A stretch of 64,000 nt of DNA from Flagellimonas zhangzhouensis (GCF_900102925.1 NZ_FNKI01000001.1:496001-560000), one strand, 5' to 3'; positions 15,926-23,328 are shown, counted from the first letter of the stretch. Made by a program: numbers and translations. Notes: a model not told the origin generated them from the letters alone.

Positions 15926-16795
15926 TTAGATTCCTATTCCCGTGTCCCTTGCCACTTTTATGGCCAGTTTAATGGTTTTCTTGATAATGGTCTGGGTCAG
16001 ACTTGTTGGGACATTCACGGTCTTGCCCAAAAGTTGCATGCTCTTGTCCTTGGCCATTCGTTGTGCCATGTTCCTTTCAAAATTCATTTGACGGGCAATC
16101 CTGCCCATGGACATAGAACGGTGCACCTCGCTGCCCTTTAGATTGGTTCCTTTGTACTCGAACCGAAAGCCCTGCAGTTGGTTCTGCCTATTGATGCTTG
16201 GGATGACTTTTACGTTGTTTTGCTCCATCGACTTGATGTACCGGTCAAAGTCCCTTGGCCGATCCCTGGCCATGACCTTTTCATGGATCTTCTGTATTTC
16301 CGACCGGACATGTTGCATCCTGTACAGTTTTTCCTGTTGTACCTCCCTTACCGTGGTCAGGTCCATTTGTTTGGCCACCCGCTCGGCCACTTGTTGGCTC
16401 CGCTTTCCGATGAAACTGTCGTTATAGGCCTTGCCCTGAAAGTTTATCCGGTTGGCATACAGATGGACGTGCACATGTTCCTTGTCCCTATGGACAAAGG
16501 CAACCGCTTGGTGCTGCTTGAGGTTCATCTCCTTGATAAACCGCTCCGTCATCTCCTTGAGCCGTTCCCTTTCCAGTTTCCTGCCGTCCTCGATGGTGGG
16601 GCTCAGCACAAAGCTGAGCGTGTTCTTCCGGCACAGTTCGTTCTGTTCTTGGATGACCTTGAACTCCTCGGTGATCTCCCTTGGGGTCTCCCCGGCCAGA
16701 TATTGGCTATGGATGATCTCCGATCCTTTCTCCTGGTTCATCCCGTAGCTCATGGAGGCCGATGTGTGCGATATGGATTTTCCCATGCCTATCAT
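15926..16795 (-). CDS. Relaxase / mobilization nuclease (MobP-like)
   Basis: 289 residues. The metal-binding three-His motif is clear: AFVHRDKEHVHVHLYANRI. The N-terminal catalytic Tyr is probably in MSYGMNQEKG (about residue 17), and NTLSFVLSP is the strand before the helix. This nicks the element at oriT and leads the strand into the recipient. The C-terminal basic half (about 150-289) is probably the DNA-binding and accessory part. The start overlaps the MobC-like stop by 4 bp, suggesting translational coupling. At 289 residues it is on the short side for relaxases but not truncated at the catalytic end. Confidence 0.92.
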   Translation of the reverse strand: MIGMGKSISHTSASMSYGMNQEKGSEIIHSQYLAGETPREITEEFKVIQEQNELCRKNTLSFVLSPTIEDGRKLERERLKEMTERFIKEMNLKQHQAVAFVHRDKEHVHVHLYANRINFQGKAYNDSFIGKRSQQVAERVAKQMDLTTVREVQQEKLYRMQHVRSEIQKIHEKVMARDRPRDFDRYIKSMEQNNVKVIPSINRQNQLQGFRFEYKGTNLKGSEVHRSMSMGRIARQMNFERNMAQRMAKDKSMQLLGKTVNVPTSLTQTIIKKTIKLAIKVARDTGIGI

Positions 16796-17088
16796 TTCTT
16801 GAAGTTTAAAAGGTGTTGTCGTATTTCTTTGGCCAGCTGGGCCGTTTCCTCGGCCAATCTGGGGTTCCGCTTGCGGAACATGTTGGTGATCAGTTTGAAG
16901 TTCCGTTGGTATTTGACCAATAGCTTATAGGCCTCTATCTGTTCGTCCGTCATCCTTTCAACTATCCTATCATCGAATGCGGCACGGCGGCAGTACTCAC
17001 TGATGGAAAGACCGCTCTTCCGGGCCTTGATTCTCAGCAGTTTCTTCTCGTAGACCGAGCACCGGAACTGTACGAACTCTTTCTTCAT
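16792..17088 (-). CDS. MobC-like mobilization accessory protein
   Basis: 98 residues from the ATG giving MKKEFVQFRC; a GTG two codons earlier (17094) is also possible. Ribbon-helix-helix-like N-terminus (EFVQFRCSVYEKKLLRIKARKSGLSISEYCRRAA) and a C-terminal amphipathic helix match the MobC/MbpC group that binds oriT and helps the relaxase open the strands. It lies directly upstream of the relaxase with a 4-bp overlap, and just downstream of the oriT candidate at 17100-17142. Confidence 0.85.
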   Translation of the reverse strand: MKKEFVQFRCSVYEKKLLRIKARKSGLSISEYCRRAAFDDRIVERMTDEQIEAYKLLVKYQRNFKLITNMFRKRNPRLAEETAQLAKEIRQHLLNFKK

Positions 17089-17099
17089 TTTCACATCAT

Positions 17100-17142
17100 C
17101 TTTTGCGACCTACGGGAGCAAAAGCAAGATTTGTCATGACAA
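17100..17142. other. Candidate origin of transfer (oriT)
   Basis: A 7-bp perfect inverted repeat CTTTTGC / GCAAAAG with an 11-bp spacer (17100-17124), followed 6 bp later by the 12-bp palindrome TTGTCATGACAA (17131-17142). It sits just upstream of the mobC-relaxase operon, the usual oriT place. The palindrome overlaps the end of the primase gene. Confidence 0.45.
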
Positions 17143-18036
17143 TGACACATCTTGAATTCGTTGCCGAACTTCATCGTTCGCGTTTTTTACCTTCCATTCG
17201 TTGATATCCTTGAATCCTCCATAGAGAGAGGACATATCCCTACTGTTCGGGCACTTTTCCAGTAACAGTTCCGTCATCCCCAGTCCCGTTTTGTCCCTAT
17301 CAAGAAACAGCTCCACACTTTCATATTCCCCTATTTCTGTGATCATCCGTTTTACAAAGGCCGTGGTGTTCAATATCAAAAGGTCATGGCTGTTCCCGAT
17401 ATCCGGTTTCAGCTCCATTAGGGTGAGCATATCGAATATGCCTTCGGTAATGGCCAAATTTTTGGAGTCGTTCTTGATCAATGAAACATCCTTTGGCGAA
17501 GTGGACCCTTTCCAATAGCTGTTCCGCAGTTCCCAGCCTCCCGACCTGTTCTGGAGTCCGATGCCAAAGTATGTCCGTCCTCCTATTCGATAATGGATTT
17601 CCTTGCAAAGTTTTCTTGCGGTCTTGGTCGATATCTTTCTCGAGCTCAGATAGTTTTGCAGGGCCTGGTGTTCGATTTCCTTTACCTCGATGATTTCAAT
17701 CGGATTGGCCCTATGTTCAGTTTTGGTTGGATTCGGCCGCCGGTGAAAAGAAAAATGGCCCATGTTCCCGGACAGTCGTTCCAATGCCTCCTTTACGGAA
17801 CAGTTCTCCATTTTCATGACCAGGTCAATGGTACTGCCCCCCTCGAAGGTCCCGAAGTCTATCCAATAGTTCTGTTTCAACGATACCTTGAAAGAGGCTT
17901 GGGTCTCGCTCCGGAACGGGCTGAGGAACCAAGCTTCTTTTTCCGTTTTCCGGACTGGAAAGTGCCCCAAATTGGCAAGCGTGGAAACGATGTCAATGTT
18001 GCGGGCTTTTTCGCAGTCCAATCTTTTTTCTTTCAT
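17134..18036 (-). CDS. Toprim-domain primase-like protein
   Basis: 300 residues from the ATG giving MKEKRLDCEKA; an in-frame ATG 28 codons upstream would read through the iteron region. The N-terminal part has the DnaG zinc-domain skeleton (FLSPFRSETQASFKV, YWIDFGTFEGGSTIDLVM) but without the zinc-binding Cys. The C-terminal Toprim domain has LAITEGIFDMLTL (the Glu) and ELFLDRDKTGLGM (Asp-x-Asp). It presumably primes replication of the excised or transferred single strand. It lies downstream of the helicase gene across the iteron region, all on the minus strand. Confidence 0.85.
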   Translation of the reverse strand: MKEKRLDCEKARNIDIVSTLANLGHFPVRKTEKEAWFLSPFRSETQASFKVSLKQNYWIDFGTFEGGSTIDLVMKMENCSVKEALERLSGNMGHFSFHRRPNPTKTEHRANPIEIIEVKEIEHQALQNYLSSRKISTKTARKLCKEIHYRIGGRTYFGIGLQNRSGGWELRNSYWKGSTSPKDVSLIKNDSKNLAITEGIFDMLTLMELKPDIGNSHDLLILNTTAFVKRMITEIGEYESVELFLDRDKTGLGMTELLLEKCPNSRDMSSLYGGFKDINEWKVKNANDEVRQRIQDVSLS

Positions 18037-18059
18037 GGTTCTGTTTTTAATCGATTTTT

Positions 18060-18263
18060 GATGATTTGATGACAAACCTCTGGGAGACCCTATAAATACT
18101 AGTAGTTCCCCCGTCATCATTTTGTCATCGTTTCATCATTTTTGTTTTTTTCTTCATAGTACCTGTCATCATTTTTTATTTTGATGACAGAATGATGACA
18201 AAGTGATGACAGCCCAAACCCTTATGAACACTGGGCTTATATCAATCTGTCATCAAATCATCA
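18060..18263. repeat. Iteron-like TGATGACA array, candidate replication origin
   Basis: Copies of TGATGACA occur at 18067, 18182, 18193 and 18204; the last three have an exact 11-bp period, one helical turn. The reverse form TGTCATCA occurs at 18164 and 18248, with one-mismatch forms at 18112, 18123 (again 11 bp apart), 18131 and 18256. TGTCATCA at 18164 and TGATGACA at 18182 form a 9-bp-stem hairpin. The array fills the gap between primase and helicase genes. Iterons beside replication genes suggest an origin, or operators for an autoregulator. Confidence 0.65.
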
Positions 18264-19447
18264 AAATTTTGGACCAAAAAATTCTTTTTTATGGTAAAGT
18301 ACCTTCCCTTGGCGTCCTCGGTGTTGATCTCACCGGTGTTCCAGATGGTGATTTTTTGGTACTTGTTGGAATTGGGCTGGTTGTCCAGTTTCCAATCCTT
18401 TTTCAGCAACCGCCTCAATTGGGTCAGGTCGGTCTTGACCCGTGTGCGGTTGAGCATGTGTAGGGCATCGATGGGACAAAGGTCAACCGAGTCCATCTCG
18501 AACTTTTCCATGGCGCTGAGCAATAGGCTGGCCAGTTCCTTCTCCACCCGGTTCCGGTTGTTGTTCACCAGTTTCTTTAGGGCAGGGGTATAGACCTGTT
18601 TTGGTGTGAACCACATTCGTGTTCTTTGCTTGGTACTGTACTCCCTTTTTGAAAGGAATTGCAAAAAAGAGGGCACCTCCTGGGCCAACTGGTCCAAGAA
18701 ATCGGTGTCCTCCCTTTTAAGGGAAGGGATCTTCCTCACCCAGAACCGGGTCTCATGGGCATCGATCTTGATAAAACTGTCCTCGTTGTTGCTGCACAGT
18801 ATAAATTTACCAAAGAATTCCACTTCCCGTTTGTCCTTGCCCTTGGCCTCCAGCTTGTTCCGGTTGGTGGTGCTCAGGTATTTGATGCGCTCGGTGAGTT
18901 CCTCCTTGTTGAACAGCACCTCGTCCACGCATATCAGCAACTTGTTGGCCCAGTCCGCATTGAACTGGCTTGCAAAGCTGTCGTTGGTCAGATAGGTCAG
19001 GTTGTTGCCAAAGATTTCCTTGAGCCATTTGAGAAAGGTGCTTTTCCCGGTGTTTCTTTCGGTGGATACCAGACAGAGGATGGGGAGCACCTGCACCGGT
19101 CTTTGGTACAGGAGTTTCAGATAGTCCAGTCCCAGCTCCAGTTGATTTCCGAAGATATGCTTCAAAAAGCCCCGTGTCCTTATTATACATCCCTCTTTCG
19201 GTTCATGCGTCAAAGGGGAATAGGTATTGTAGAAACCATGGTGTTCCTTTTTAAAATTCACATGGCAAGGAATACAGGCGAACCCGTCATATTTGGGCAC
19301 CTTGCCCAGATAGTCCTTGCCATGGTCCTGCTTGATGATATGCTCGTTCCACGGAACCAGCTGCTCGTTGAAATGTCCCGAAATGGTAGGATACTTTACA
19401 ATTTTATAGAAAGACGTGCCCACCCTTATATAAGGTACTATTTTCAT
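18242..19447 (-). CDS. Primase-helicase family protein (SF3-like / VapE-like ATPase)
   Basis: 401 residues from the ATG giving MKIVPYIRVGTSFYK; a TTG 18 codons upstream is less likely. ATPase motifs: Walker A STERNTGKSTFLKWL, Walker B LLICVDEVLF, then a sensor-like FILCSNNEDSF, the arrangement of superfamily 3 or DUF5906-type plasmid and phage helicases. A Cys pair (FACIPCHVNF) precedes the ATPase. The C-terminal winged region (about 300-400) could bind the origin. With the Toprim gene it makes a replication pair, which means the excised element may replicate. Its 3' end overlaps the last iterons. Confidence 0.83.
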   Translation of the reverse strand: MKIVPYIRVGTSFYKIVKYPTISGHFNEQLVPWNEHIIKQDHGKDYLGKVPKYDGFACIPCHVNFKKEHHGFYNTYSPLTHEPKEGCIIRTRGFLKHIFGNQLELGLDYLKLLYQRPVQVLPILCLVSTERNTGKSTFLKWLKEIFGNNLTYLTNDSFASQFNADWANKLLICVDEVLFNKEELTERIKYLSTTNRNKLEAKGKDKREVEFFGKFILCSNNEDSFIKIDAHETRFWVRKIPSLKREDTDFLDQLAQEVPSFLQFLSKREYSTKQRTRMWFTPKQVYTPALKKLVNNNRNRVEKELASLLLSAMEKFEMDSVDLCPIDALHMLNRTRVKTDLTQLRRLLKKDWKLDNQPNSNKYQKITIWNTGEINTEDAKGRYFTIKKNFLVQNFDDLMTD

Positions 19448-19522
19448 ATTTTGAAATTTTTGAAATCTTAGGGTTTCTATGAAATTATCGTGAGTCCACA
19501 AATAATTTAAAGAGGAATTCGA

Positions 19523-19792
19523 CTAGGGAATCGAATCCCCGATCGTTTTGCTTTCCGGTAAAGGCTTCTGTTGGTTCTGCAGCAGCCAACGCACTATCTT
19601 TTTCCTTTCGAAGAAAATCAGTTTTCCATTGGGCTTGGAGTGCGGGATATGCCCCGCAGCGGTAAGCTTGTACAGATAGCTTCTTGATATGCCGGTATAG
19701 TCACAGGTCTCATCGAAGGTCAGCACTTCTTTATTGGCGATCAATAGCCTTTCCAAACGGTCGAGCCGTTCCAGTATTAAAAAATTGTCCAT
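19523..19792 (-). CDS. Helix-turn-helix (excisionase-type) DNA-binding protein
   Basis: 89 residues. MerR-like winged HTH of the excisionase (HTH_17) kind: LTFDETCDYTGISRSYLYKLTAAGHIPHSKPNGKLIFFERKKIVRWL. An N-terminal leucine-rich helix may dimerise. In Bacteroidetes mobile elements such genes precede the helicase and primase and act as excision factors or replication regulators; the position upstream of the helicase on the same strand fits either. The binding site is not known. The repeats at the element ends and the iterons are candidates. Confidence 0.83.
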   Translation of the reverse strand: MDNFLILERLDRLERLLIANKEVLTFDETCDYTGISRSYLYKLTAAGHIPHSKPNGKLIFFERKKIVRWLLQNQQKPLPESKTIGDSIP

Positions 19793-20256
19793 TTTATTTC
19801 TTTTTAAAGATTAGAAATGAACAAAAGCGCTTTTGTTTTCTTTTGAAGAATTCTTTGGATAAAGATAAAAATAAGGAGGAGGGAAAGTAAGATTGACCGA
19901 TTGATTTTATTCACAAATAATTGATATACAGTTTTTTATGTTAAAAAAGTTCAAATATAATGGTATTGATAAACCCTTAGTTTTATTTGGTTTTATTTGG
20001 TTTCATTTGATACCAAATGGAACTGTTCTTATTTTTGGCAAATAGGTGGTTTAATGGAAGAAAGCAGAGTTATCAACAATTAAGACTAGGGGAGTTAGAA
20101 AATAGGCACTTTAAAAAAGCATGTTTTAATCTTTGGATTGTCTTAATGAAGTCTGATACTTTGATACTACTTTAAGAAAGTCTAGCGCTTTTTTGAAAAA
20201 TACTGTCTTGAAAATCGTTCGTTTAACAGTACAATGCTTAGAAAGAGATTCAGAGA
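19793..20256. other. Gene-free 464-bp AT-rich interval inside the element
   Basis: No convincing coding region on either strand. It contains two direct copies of TTTTATTTGG (19981-20000) followed by an inverted repeat CATTTG / CAAATG (20004-20019, 4-bp spacer), which may be an operator upstream of the HTH-helicase-primase set. The rest is AT-rich without visible structure. It separates the replication and mobilization genes from the metal cassette. Confidence 0.5.
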
Positions 20257-20469
20257 TCAACTACAACAACTCTTGTTTTGTTGGATGGGTGGACAAGCGA
20301 CAGTACCATAGGAGCAGAAAACACAGCAATCCCCCTCTTTAGGGCGTAGTACTTCTTTACAATTTTCACAATCATAAAAGAACTGGCAAGCTGTCGTTGG
20401 CATTTCTTCTTCTTTCTTGTGTCCACAGTTTGGACACGTAATTGTAGATTCTAAAATAGCTTCCATCAT
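20257..20469 (-). CDS. GDCCVFCSYG-motif cysteine-rich protein
   Basis: 70 residues with ten Cys: CPNCGHKKEEE (zinc-ribbon-like knuckle), CENCKEV, GDCCVFCSYGTVACPP and a C-terminal KSCCS. The GDCCVFCSYG block is the signature of a small uncharacterised family usually encoded beside MerT/MerTP-type transporters, probably a metal-binding cytosolic protein. The start overlaps the stop of the MerTP-like gene by 4 bp, so the two are translationally coupled. The metal is not known; mercury or another soft metal is the likely guess. Confidence 0.82.
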   Translation of the reverse strand: MMEAILESTITCPNCGHKKEEEMPTTACQFFYDCENCKEVLRPKEGDCCVFCSYGTVACPPIQQNKSCCS

Positions 20470-21068
20470 TCTATGATTTTATATCCTGTCTTTCCAACCG
20501 CAGCTTCTATTTCATTAGTGTTTACCTTACTGTTGTCAAACTTTATAAAAGCTTTAGAAGTCTCATAATTGGCATCTACCTCTAAAATACCCTCTAGTTT
20601 ATTTACCTCGTTTTCGATATGGGCTTCGCAACCTGCACACGTCATTCCCTCAATGGAATAGTTCACTTCACTTACGTTACTTTCAGATACATAAACGATT
20701 TGCTTTTCAACATTCGAGTTGGGATAAAACAAATGCGAATAGTATGGAAATGCCAACGTTATACCCGCAAAAATTGTAACCAAAAACAGGAACTTTTTTG
20801 ATTGGATAAATTTAGGTTTGTCATCATCACAGGCGCAATCAATATCCTGTGGACGTGGCTTTAATTTTTGATACCAGGCAAAACCAAGAATCAAAACGGT
20901 CAAACCTACCAAAATAGGCCTATAGGGTTCTACCCAAGAAAAGGTAGAGGCAACTCCCGCAGTTCCGGAAAGCAACGCCAAAACAGGAGTTATGCAACAT
21001 AGAGAAGCTACGATAGCCGAAAACAGCCCAGCAAAAGCAGTTCGATTTGATGTCATTGTTTTTTTCAT
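20466..21068 (-). CDS. MerTP-like heavy-metal transporter (MerT fused to an HMA domain)
   Basis: 200 residues. The N-terminal part resembles MerT: membrane helices with the paired Cys in VASLCCITPVLALLSG, further helices near 45-65 and 90-110, and an internal CACDDD metal site. The C-terminal 70 residues are a heavy-metal-associated domain with GMTCAGCEAHIE (CxxC). It would move Hg(II) or a similar ion across the inner membrane and hand it to a cytosolic partner. It lies between an ArsR regulator and the GDCCVFCSYG gene in one operon. No mercuric reductase or lyase is in the element, so the end fate of the metal is unclear. Confidence 0.87.
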   Translation of the reverse strand: MKKTMTSNRTAFAGLFSAIVASLCCITPVLALLSGTAGVASTFSWVEPYRPILVGLTVLILGFAWYQKLKPRPQDIDCACDDDKPKFIQSKKFLFLVTIFAGITLAFPYYSHLFYPNSNVEKQIVYVSESNVSEVNYSIEGMTCAGCEAHIENEVNKLEGILEVDANYETSKAFIKFDNSKVNTNEIEAAVGKTGYKIIE

Positions 21069-21069
21069 C

Positions 21070-21441
21070 TTATGCAGTTTTTCTTTCAGATGCTACATTA
21101 CTTAAAATAGTAGTCAAAAAAGCTTTATTCTCCTCTGAAATTCGATAAAAGATGGTTTGACCATCTCTACGGGTAGAAATGACATTGACATCCTTCATCT
21201 TACGTAAATGCTGGGAAATAGCGGGAACGCTCATTTCCAGAATATCCGCAAAGTCACAAGGACATAATTCGTTTTCTCGTTGCAACAGATACAACATTTT
21301 AAAACGAACCTTATTACCGGCCAGTGCCATAACCTTACTTATTCCCTCGATGGAAGTTGATACAGCGTTCAAATCTTCTTTACAGCGTAGTATTTGAACG
21401 TAATCGGCCTCTGCCCTAATGCAGCTAGTTTCAAGTTTCAT
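21070..21441 (-). CDS. ArsR/SmtB-family metal-responsive repressor
   Basis: 123 residues from the ATG giving MKLETSCIRAEAD; an in-frame start 6 codons upstream is less likely. Winged HTH: VRFKMLYLLQRENELCPCDFADILEMSVPAISQHLRKMKD. The CPC in ELCPCDFADIL lies at the alpha-3N metal site of this family (ELCVCDL in ArsR/CadC). It should release DNA when bound to a soft metal and derepress itself, the MerTP-like gene and the GDCC gene. An 8-bp-arm palindrome sits upstream of its promoter. The gap to the next gene is 1 bp. Confidence 0.9.
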   Translation of the reverse strand: MKLETSCIRAEADYVQILRCKEDLNAVSTSIEGISKVMALAGNKVRFKMLYLLQRENELCPCDFADILEMSVPAISQHLRKMKDVNVISTRRDGQTIFYRISEENKAFLTTILSNVASERKTA

Positions 21442-21456
21442 ATATATTCTTTCCAA

Positions 21457-21498
21457 CAAAGCTACATTAATATAATTATTTAAGCAAGTACTTAAATA
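21457..21498 (-). promoter_or_regulatory. Promoter and palindromic operator of the metal operon
   Basis: On the minus strand TAGCTTTG (21457-21464) is a perfect TAnnTTTG -7 element, 16 bp upstream of the arsR ATG. The inverted repeat TATTTAAG / CTTAAATA with a 6-bp spacer (21477-21498) covers the upstream promoter half, where a bound ArsR dimer would block RNA polymerase. Confidence 0.7.
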
Positions 21499-21763
21499 GA
21501 ATAGATGCGGTTCTGTTTAACGGCCCTTTTTTTGAACTTCTTTTCTATTTCAAAAATTCTGTTGTCATTCGGTCACATTTGTGGTCTCTTTTATTTGTTT
21601 CGTTAATTGACCTTTTATGGGACTTAGATTCATAAATCTAATAATGAAGCTAACGCATGTAATAAATGTGATACTTTTTCAAAAAATTATGCTATAAAGG
21701 ATTAAAAAGCATAGAAATAGCCCAATTTGAATCAAATAATACCGAGCTTAATTTAAAACCAGT
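21499..21763. other. Gene-free interval near the right end of the element
   Basis: No supportable gene. The open frame reaching into the tRNA on the minus strand is a tRNA artefact. Apart from the 24-bp repeat that follows at 21764 I see only AT-rich sequence here. Confidence 0.5.
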
Positions 21764-21787
21764 TTTGCGTGCAAATTGCGTGCAAAT
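21764..21787. repeat. Right copy of the 24-bp element-end repeat
   Basis: Identical over 24 bp and in the same orientation to 14083-14106. It lies 47 bp from the 3' end of tRNA-Ala; the left copy is about 100 bp from attL. Exact identity across 7.7 kb suggests selection, for example as recombinase or excisionase arm-binding sites. Confidence 0.8.
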
Positions 21788-21834
21788 GAAAAAAGCTCCA
21801 AAAGTTAAAAACTCTTGAAGCCTTACTGTTACTG

Positions 21835-21908
21835 TGGAGAATACCGGATTCGAACCGGTGACCTCTTGCCTGCCAGGCAAGCGCTCTAGCCAACTGAGCT
21901 AATCCCCC
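21835..21908 (-). tRNA. tRNA-Ala (anticodon GGC), rebuilt at the right end of the element
   Basis: 74 nt, complete cloverleaf: acceptor GGGGGAT / ATTCTCC with the G3-U70 pair that identifies alanine tRNAs, D arm (AGCTCAGTTGGCTAGAGC), anticodon arm CTTGC CTGGCAG GCAAG with anticodon GGC, variable AGGTC, T arm ACCGG TTCGAAT CCGGT. The 3' CCA is not encoded here (the next bases are CAG), whereas both left-side remnants do encode CCA. That fits recombination just inside the 3' end, with the element supplying the sequence beyond the discriminator. CCA must be added by nucleotidyltransferase. Confidence 0.95.
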
Positions 21909-21918
21909 AAAGCGTGCG

Positions 21919-21926
21919 CAAAGGAA
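21919..21926 (-). promoter_or_regulatory. Likely tRNA-Ala promoter -7 element
   Basis: TTCCTTTG on the minus strand (one mismatch to TAnnTTTG), 10 bp before the tRNA, with a TTTTTG about 20 bp further upstream. Confidence 0.4.
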
Positions 21927-21964
21927 ATACTTTTTTCTGAAAGTATCAAAAATAGTGCGCTTGC

Positions 21965-22762
21965 TTAATCTTTTTTAACGCTGAGTACCAACACAGGAAT
22001 CGGCACAAAGAACTCCGATTTCGGAATCGTGTTTGTTTCCCATAGTTTTTTAAAGAAACCACGCTTTCTACGGAACACACACAACATATCTGGATGTTCC
22101 TTTTGGAAAAACTCGGTTACCCCTAAATAGGTAGTTGCATTTTCGGTAATGGACAACTGAGAACTCAAGTCCATTAAAGCCGTATTAACCTTAAGATCAT
22201 CTTGGGTATAGCCAGGTCTTTTTACCAACAATAGGCTCACTTCTGATCTAAATTTATTTTTGATGATGATCAAAGGGTTCAGGATACTGTTTCGCTTTAA
22301 GATACCCGATCCAAAAGCAGTCAAGATCTTTTTCGCAGGCTTAAATTCAGTTCCTTTAGGAACAATTAGCGTTGGAATTTCGGTTTGTTTAATAATTCTA
22401 CCAGAAGTGTTCCCTAAGTACAATTCCTCTTGAATATCATTACTTCTTGGGGCGATAATGATCAAATCAATTCCCAATTCTTTATTTATTTCTTTTAGGC
22501 CATCAACAATATCGCCATTATAGGTAGCCATTTTAACATCAACACCTTTGGTATCTACCTGCTCCAAAACTTCCTTTAAATGTTCTTTAGCGCTCTTTGC
22601 TACTTTTTCCTCTACATTGGCGAGAGTTCCAACGGCAGTTGCCACAGAAAATACGTCCATCATGTAGACATGTGCCCCAAATTGTGTGGCAAAGTCAATG
22701 GCATATTGAAGCGTTTTAGAAGAATCAGGGGATGTCCCAATGGGTACAAGAATATTGTTCAT
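21965..22762 (-). CDS. Universal stress protein (UspA family)
   Basis: 265 residues from the ATG giving MNNILVPIGTSPDSSKT; 59 in-frame codons upstream overlap the divergent promoter region and do not fit the family. First Usp domain about 1-140 (ILVPIGTS, IIIAPRSN, and a partly conserved G-x-x-G region LGNTSGRIIKQTEIPTLIVPKG). The second half (about 148-265) is a diverged Usp repeat without the ATP loop. A cytoplasmic stress protein of unknown detailed role. It is divergent from the GNAT gene, with 53 bp between starts, and lies outside the mobile element on chromosomal sequence. Confidence 0.88.
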   Translation of the reverse strand: MNNILVPIGTSPDSSKTLQYAIDFATQFGAHVYMMDVFSVATAVGTLANVEEKVAKSAKEHLKEVLEQVDTKGVDVKMATYNGDIVDGLKEINKELGIDLIIIAPRSNDIQEELYLGNTSGRIIKQTEIPTLIVPKGTEFKPAKKILTAFGSGILKRNSILNPLIIIKNKFRSEVSLLLVKRPGYTQDDLKVNTALMDLSSQLSITENATTYLGVTEFFQKEHPDMLCVFRRKRGFFKKLWETNTIPKSEFFVPIPVLVLSVKKD

Positions 22763-22815
22763 GGTTTGGTGATTACGTTTAAACCTTAAATTTACAATTA
22801 AATTGAAATCAATCA

Positions 22816-23316
22816 ATGATAAGACCCGCAAAGATATCTGAATTGGAACATATCTTGACCATAACAAAGGCATGCGCCCAAAAAATGCAGTCGAACGGTA
22901 TTTTTCAATGGAACGAGCACTATCCCTCCAAGGCAGCATTTTTAAAAGATATTGAAAGAAATGAACTTTATGTAATCACCGAAAACGATATGGTTTTGGG
23001 AACAATCGTGATATCAACTTTAATGGATAAGGAATACCAACCCATCGAATGGCTCACCCCAAATGGAAACAGTACCTACATCCATCGCCTCAGTGTTCAC
23101 CCAGATCATCAAGGCAAAGGATTCGCACAGCGAATGATGGATTTTGCAGAAGATCACTCCAAAAAAGAGGGGTTTATTTCGGTGCGGTTGGACACTTTTT
23201 CCCAAAACCTGAGAAACCAACGTTTTTACGAACAAAGAGGCTATCAAAAATTAGGAGATATCTTCTTTACCAAACAAAGTGAGCATCCCTTTCATTGTTA
23301 TGAATTAGTGCTGTAA
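22816..23316 (+). CDS. GNAT-family N-acetyltransferase
   Basis: 166 residues. The acetyl-CoA-binding motif A is clear: IHRLSVHPDHQGKGFAQRMM (R/Q-x-x-G-x-G/A type). The late segment RLDTFSQNLRNQRFYEQRGY is motif B, with the Tyr of FYEQRGY often acting as general acid. The substrate is not predictable; small molecules or ribosomal protein termini are the usual options. It is followed after 12 bp by the MATE transporter gene, so the two are probably co-transcribed, which makes a drug- or toxin-modifying role thinkable but unproven. Confidence 0.88.
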   Translation: MIRPAKISELEHILTITKACAQKMQSNGIFQWNEHYPSKAAFLKDIERNELYVITENDMVLGTIVISTLMDKEYQPIEWLTPNGNSTYIHRLSVHPDHQGKGFAQRMMDFAEDHSKKEGFISVRLDTFSQNLRNQRFYEQRGYQKLGDIFFTKQSEHPFHCYELVL

Positions 23317-23328
23317 CTTGCGGCCGAT

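Larger units (their letters stand above)
13937..21908. mobile_element. Integrative mobilizable element in tRNA-Ala(GGC), about 8 kb
   Basis: The ends are the tRNA-Ala remnant (13937-13982) and the intact tRNA-Ala (21835-21908). Inside are a tyrosine recombinase, mobilization genes (relaxase, MobC-like, a coiled-coil membrane protein), a primase and a helicase around an iteron region, an HTH protein and a heavy-metal cassette. There is no type IV secretion or coupling-protein gene, so transfer needs a helper. A 24-bp repeat lies near each end. The mobilization genes are visibly richer in GC than both the host chromosome and the metal cassette, which points to transfer from another background and a mosaic origin. 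Confidence 0.85.

Noticed and set aside
16178..16930. 250-residue open frame on the plus strand opposite the relaxase gene
   Set aside because: Long only because the mobilization block is GC-rich; composition is unlike a protein family and the minus-strand relaxase with its three-His motif explains the region.
18060..18263. CRISPR-like array
   Set aside because: Repeats are only 8 bp, in both orientations, with no spacers of regular length; iterons or operators fit better. No CRISPR array or cas gene was seen anywhere in the window.
21692..21880. Minus-strand frame ending in a PGRQEVTGSNPVFS-like sequence
   Set aside because: This is the well-known translation artefact of a tRNA gene, here tRNA-Ala.
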